Shown piece by piece: positions 63,236-64,000 of a stretch of DNA of 64,000 nucleotides. A program made the position numbers and the translations under genes. Every line of letters starts with the position of its first letter. The first letter of the stretch is position 1. The notes beneath the pieces are model-generated. The model ran no database searches. It was not told where the DNA came from and worked only from the letters and a program-made list of their open reading frames with translations. Origin of the DNA: JABWCQ01 sp964587105 (GTDB taxonomy: Bacteria; Electryoneota; RPQS01); NCBI GenBank assembly GCA_964587105.1, contig CAZPKG010000004.1:179941-243940 (forward strand), given 5' to 3'.

Positions 63236-64000
63236 TCAGACTGAAAGTGCGTCGATGAATGGCGCACATATTATTGATATTACGTTTGAAATTACATTGT
63301 CAGTATCCCACAGGGAAGTACTTACAAAAAAGGACGGCGAAACCGTCATTCACTACGCTACGAAGTCATTGACTTCGAGTGATGAAGACGCACTTACACA
63401 TTTACTTACATCACAATGTTATTCAACCAACATCTGGCACGGGCATTGTGCCATTGAAACCTACGCTGGCATGACTGGTGCGGTCCTTGATTTTGATGGC
63501 ACGCTAACTATAGAACAAGCAAGAACTCGTTATGCCAAGTGGAATCACATCATCCACACAACTACTTCGCACCAGTGGAAAGAACCATTGGCAGATCGTT
63601 TTCGCGTGATTCTGCCATACAAACCCGGTGCTTTGCGCTTCACTTCGCAGAACGAACATGAAAAGGTCTACTGGAAGTTGTTCCGGGACAACCCGGAAGC
63701 AGACACAAAATGCGGAAGCGCAAACAGCAAATTCTTTCCCCATTGCAGGGAAAGTAAGTCAGCATTTGAAATTTATGTCAACTCCACTGGCGTGTACTTT
63801 GACATCGACATTTCTGACGTACCAAACAGTGTCGTTAAGTCCAAAAGACCAGATTTCGTGCCAAGTGATGAACTTGGAACAAAAGAAGACCTCGCACGTG
63901 TCGTGAAGTTCTGCCCCTTCATTCAGTGGTGCAATGGGGAGGCCGGAAACGGCCTTCCCGAACCACTGTGGTATGCGATGATTTCAAATCTGTGCAGATT
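63189..64000 (+). CDS. Primase-like replication protein (AEP-type), cut by window end
   Basis: The frame is open from ATG 63189 (TAAGGAG 8 nt upstream) to the window end, 270 codons so far. GAVLDFDGTLTIEQA gives the DxD metal-binding pair. IIHTTTSHQWKEPLADRFRVILPYKPG gives the SH and RFR motifs typical of archaeo-eukaryotic primase domains in plasmid and phage replication proteins. Later FFPHCRESKSAFEIYVNSTG fits the last primase strand. A helicase part would be expected downstream. It marks the start of a mobile element's replication module. Confidence 0.7.
   Translation, partial: MATKNMNYTEDQLVFNQTESASMNGAHIIDITFEITLSVSHREVLTKKDGETVIHYATKSLTSSDEDALTHLLTSQCYSTNIWHGHCAIETYAGMTGAVLDFDGTLTIEQARTRYAKWNHIIHTTTSHQWKEPLADRFRVILPYKPGALRFTSQNEHEKVYWKLFRDNPEADTKCGSANSKFFPHCRESKSAFEIYVNSTGVYFDIDISDVPNSVVKSKRPDFVPSDELGTKEDLARVVKFCPFIQWCNGEAGNGLPEPLWYAMISNLCR

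Overview
The window looks like chromosomal or metagenome-assembled DNA from an uncultured Gram-negative bacterium, probably of the wider FCB group (Zixibacteria, KSB1 or Calditrichota-like). Reasons: outer-membrane efflux and beta-barrel genes, secreted YadA-head/S74 and fibronectin-III proteins, a giant protein that recalls Bacteroidetes TANFOR proteins, and an anaerobic nitrate-respiration operon. The phylum is an inference. Two good promoters read TTGACA-N17/18-TAAATT, which is sigma70-like rather than the Bacteroidota type.

Layout. (1) 1-8.5 kb, plus strand: nitrate respiration. narH (cut by the window edge), narJ, a narI fused to a Rieske protein, a b6-type cytochrome b, a monohaem cytochrome c, two NarK-type transporters and an RIC/YtfE Fe-S repair protein, closed by a strong terminator. 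(2) 8.7-18.6 kb, minus strand: an NtrC-type regulator, a sensor kinase, a 27-aa membrane peptide, kdpFABC and a kinase-less KdpD fused to a PTS EIIA domain. (3) 18.6-26.5 kb, minus strand: a metal-efflux operon (small Cys/His-rich protein, CusC-, CusB- and CusA-like, CDF). (4) 26.5-43.3 kb: a secreted YadA-head/S74 protein pair on minus, and divergently a lipoprotein propeller, a predicted beta-barrel, a 2408-aa secreted giant and a fibronectin-III protein. (5) 43.9-61.5 kb, minus strand: a defence island with a PD-(D/E)XK nuclease, DUF262-HNH plus partner, a Hachiman-like HamAB pair, a HEPN-like protein and a type I restriction-modification operon with a metallopeptidase and a DUF5655-type nuclease. 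(6) 62.4-64 kb, plus strand: the start of a mobile replication module with a primase-like gene cut by the window edge.

The main structural observation is that blocks 2, 3, 4 and 5/6 are separated by four copies (A-D) of a 21-bp sequence matching the 3' end of a tmRNA (ssrA) gene in minus orientation. Copies B, C and D have the same hairpin terminator 4-5 nt to their left. Copies A, C and D have, at exactly the same distance (86 nt) to their right, a 55-nt block of TTAGCAC-type repeats. This is the layout expected of tandem genomic islands inserted at ssrA. None of the islands fully inside the window encodes a recognisable recombinase. One is essentially a kdp cassette, one a metal-efflux cassette, and one a surface-protein cassette. 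The intact ssrA and a helper integrase are predicted to lie to the right of the window.

Functions were assigned by recognising motifs by eye. No database search was possible, so family names for the giant protein, HamAB, HEPN and the accessory nucleases need profile searches.
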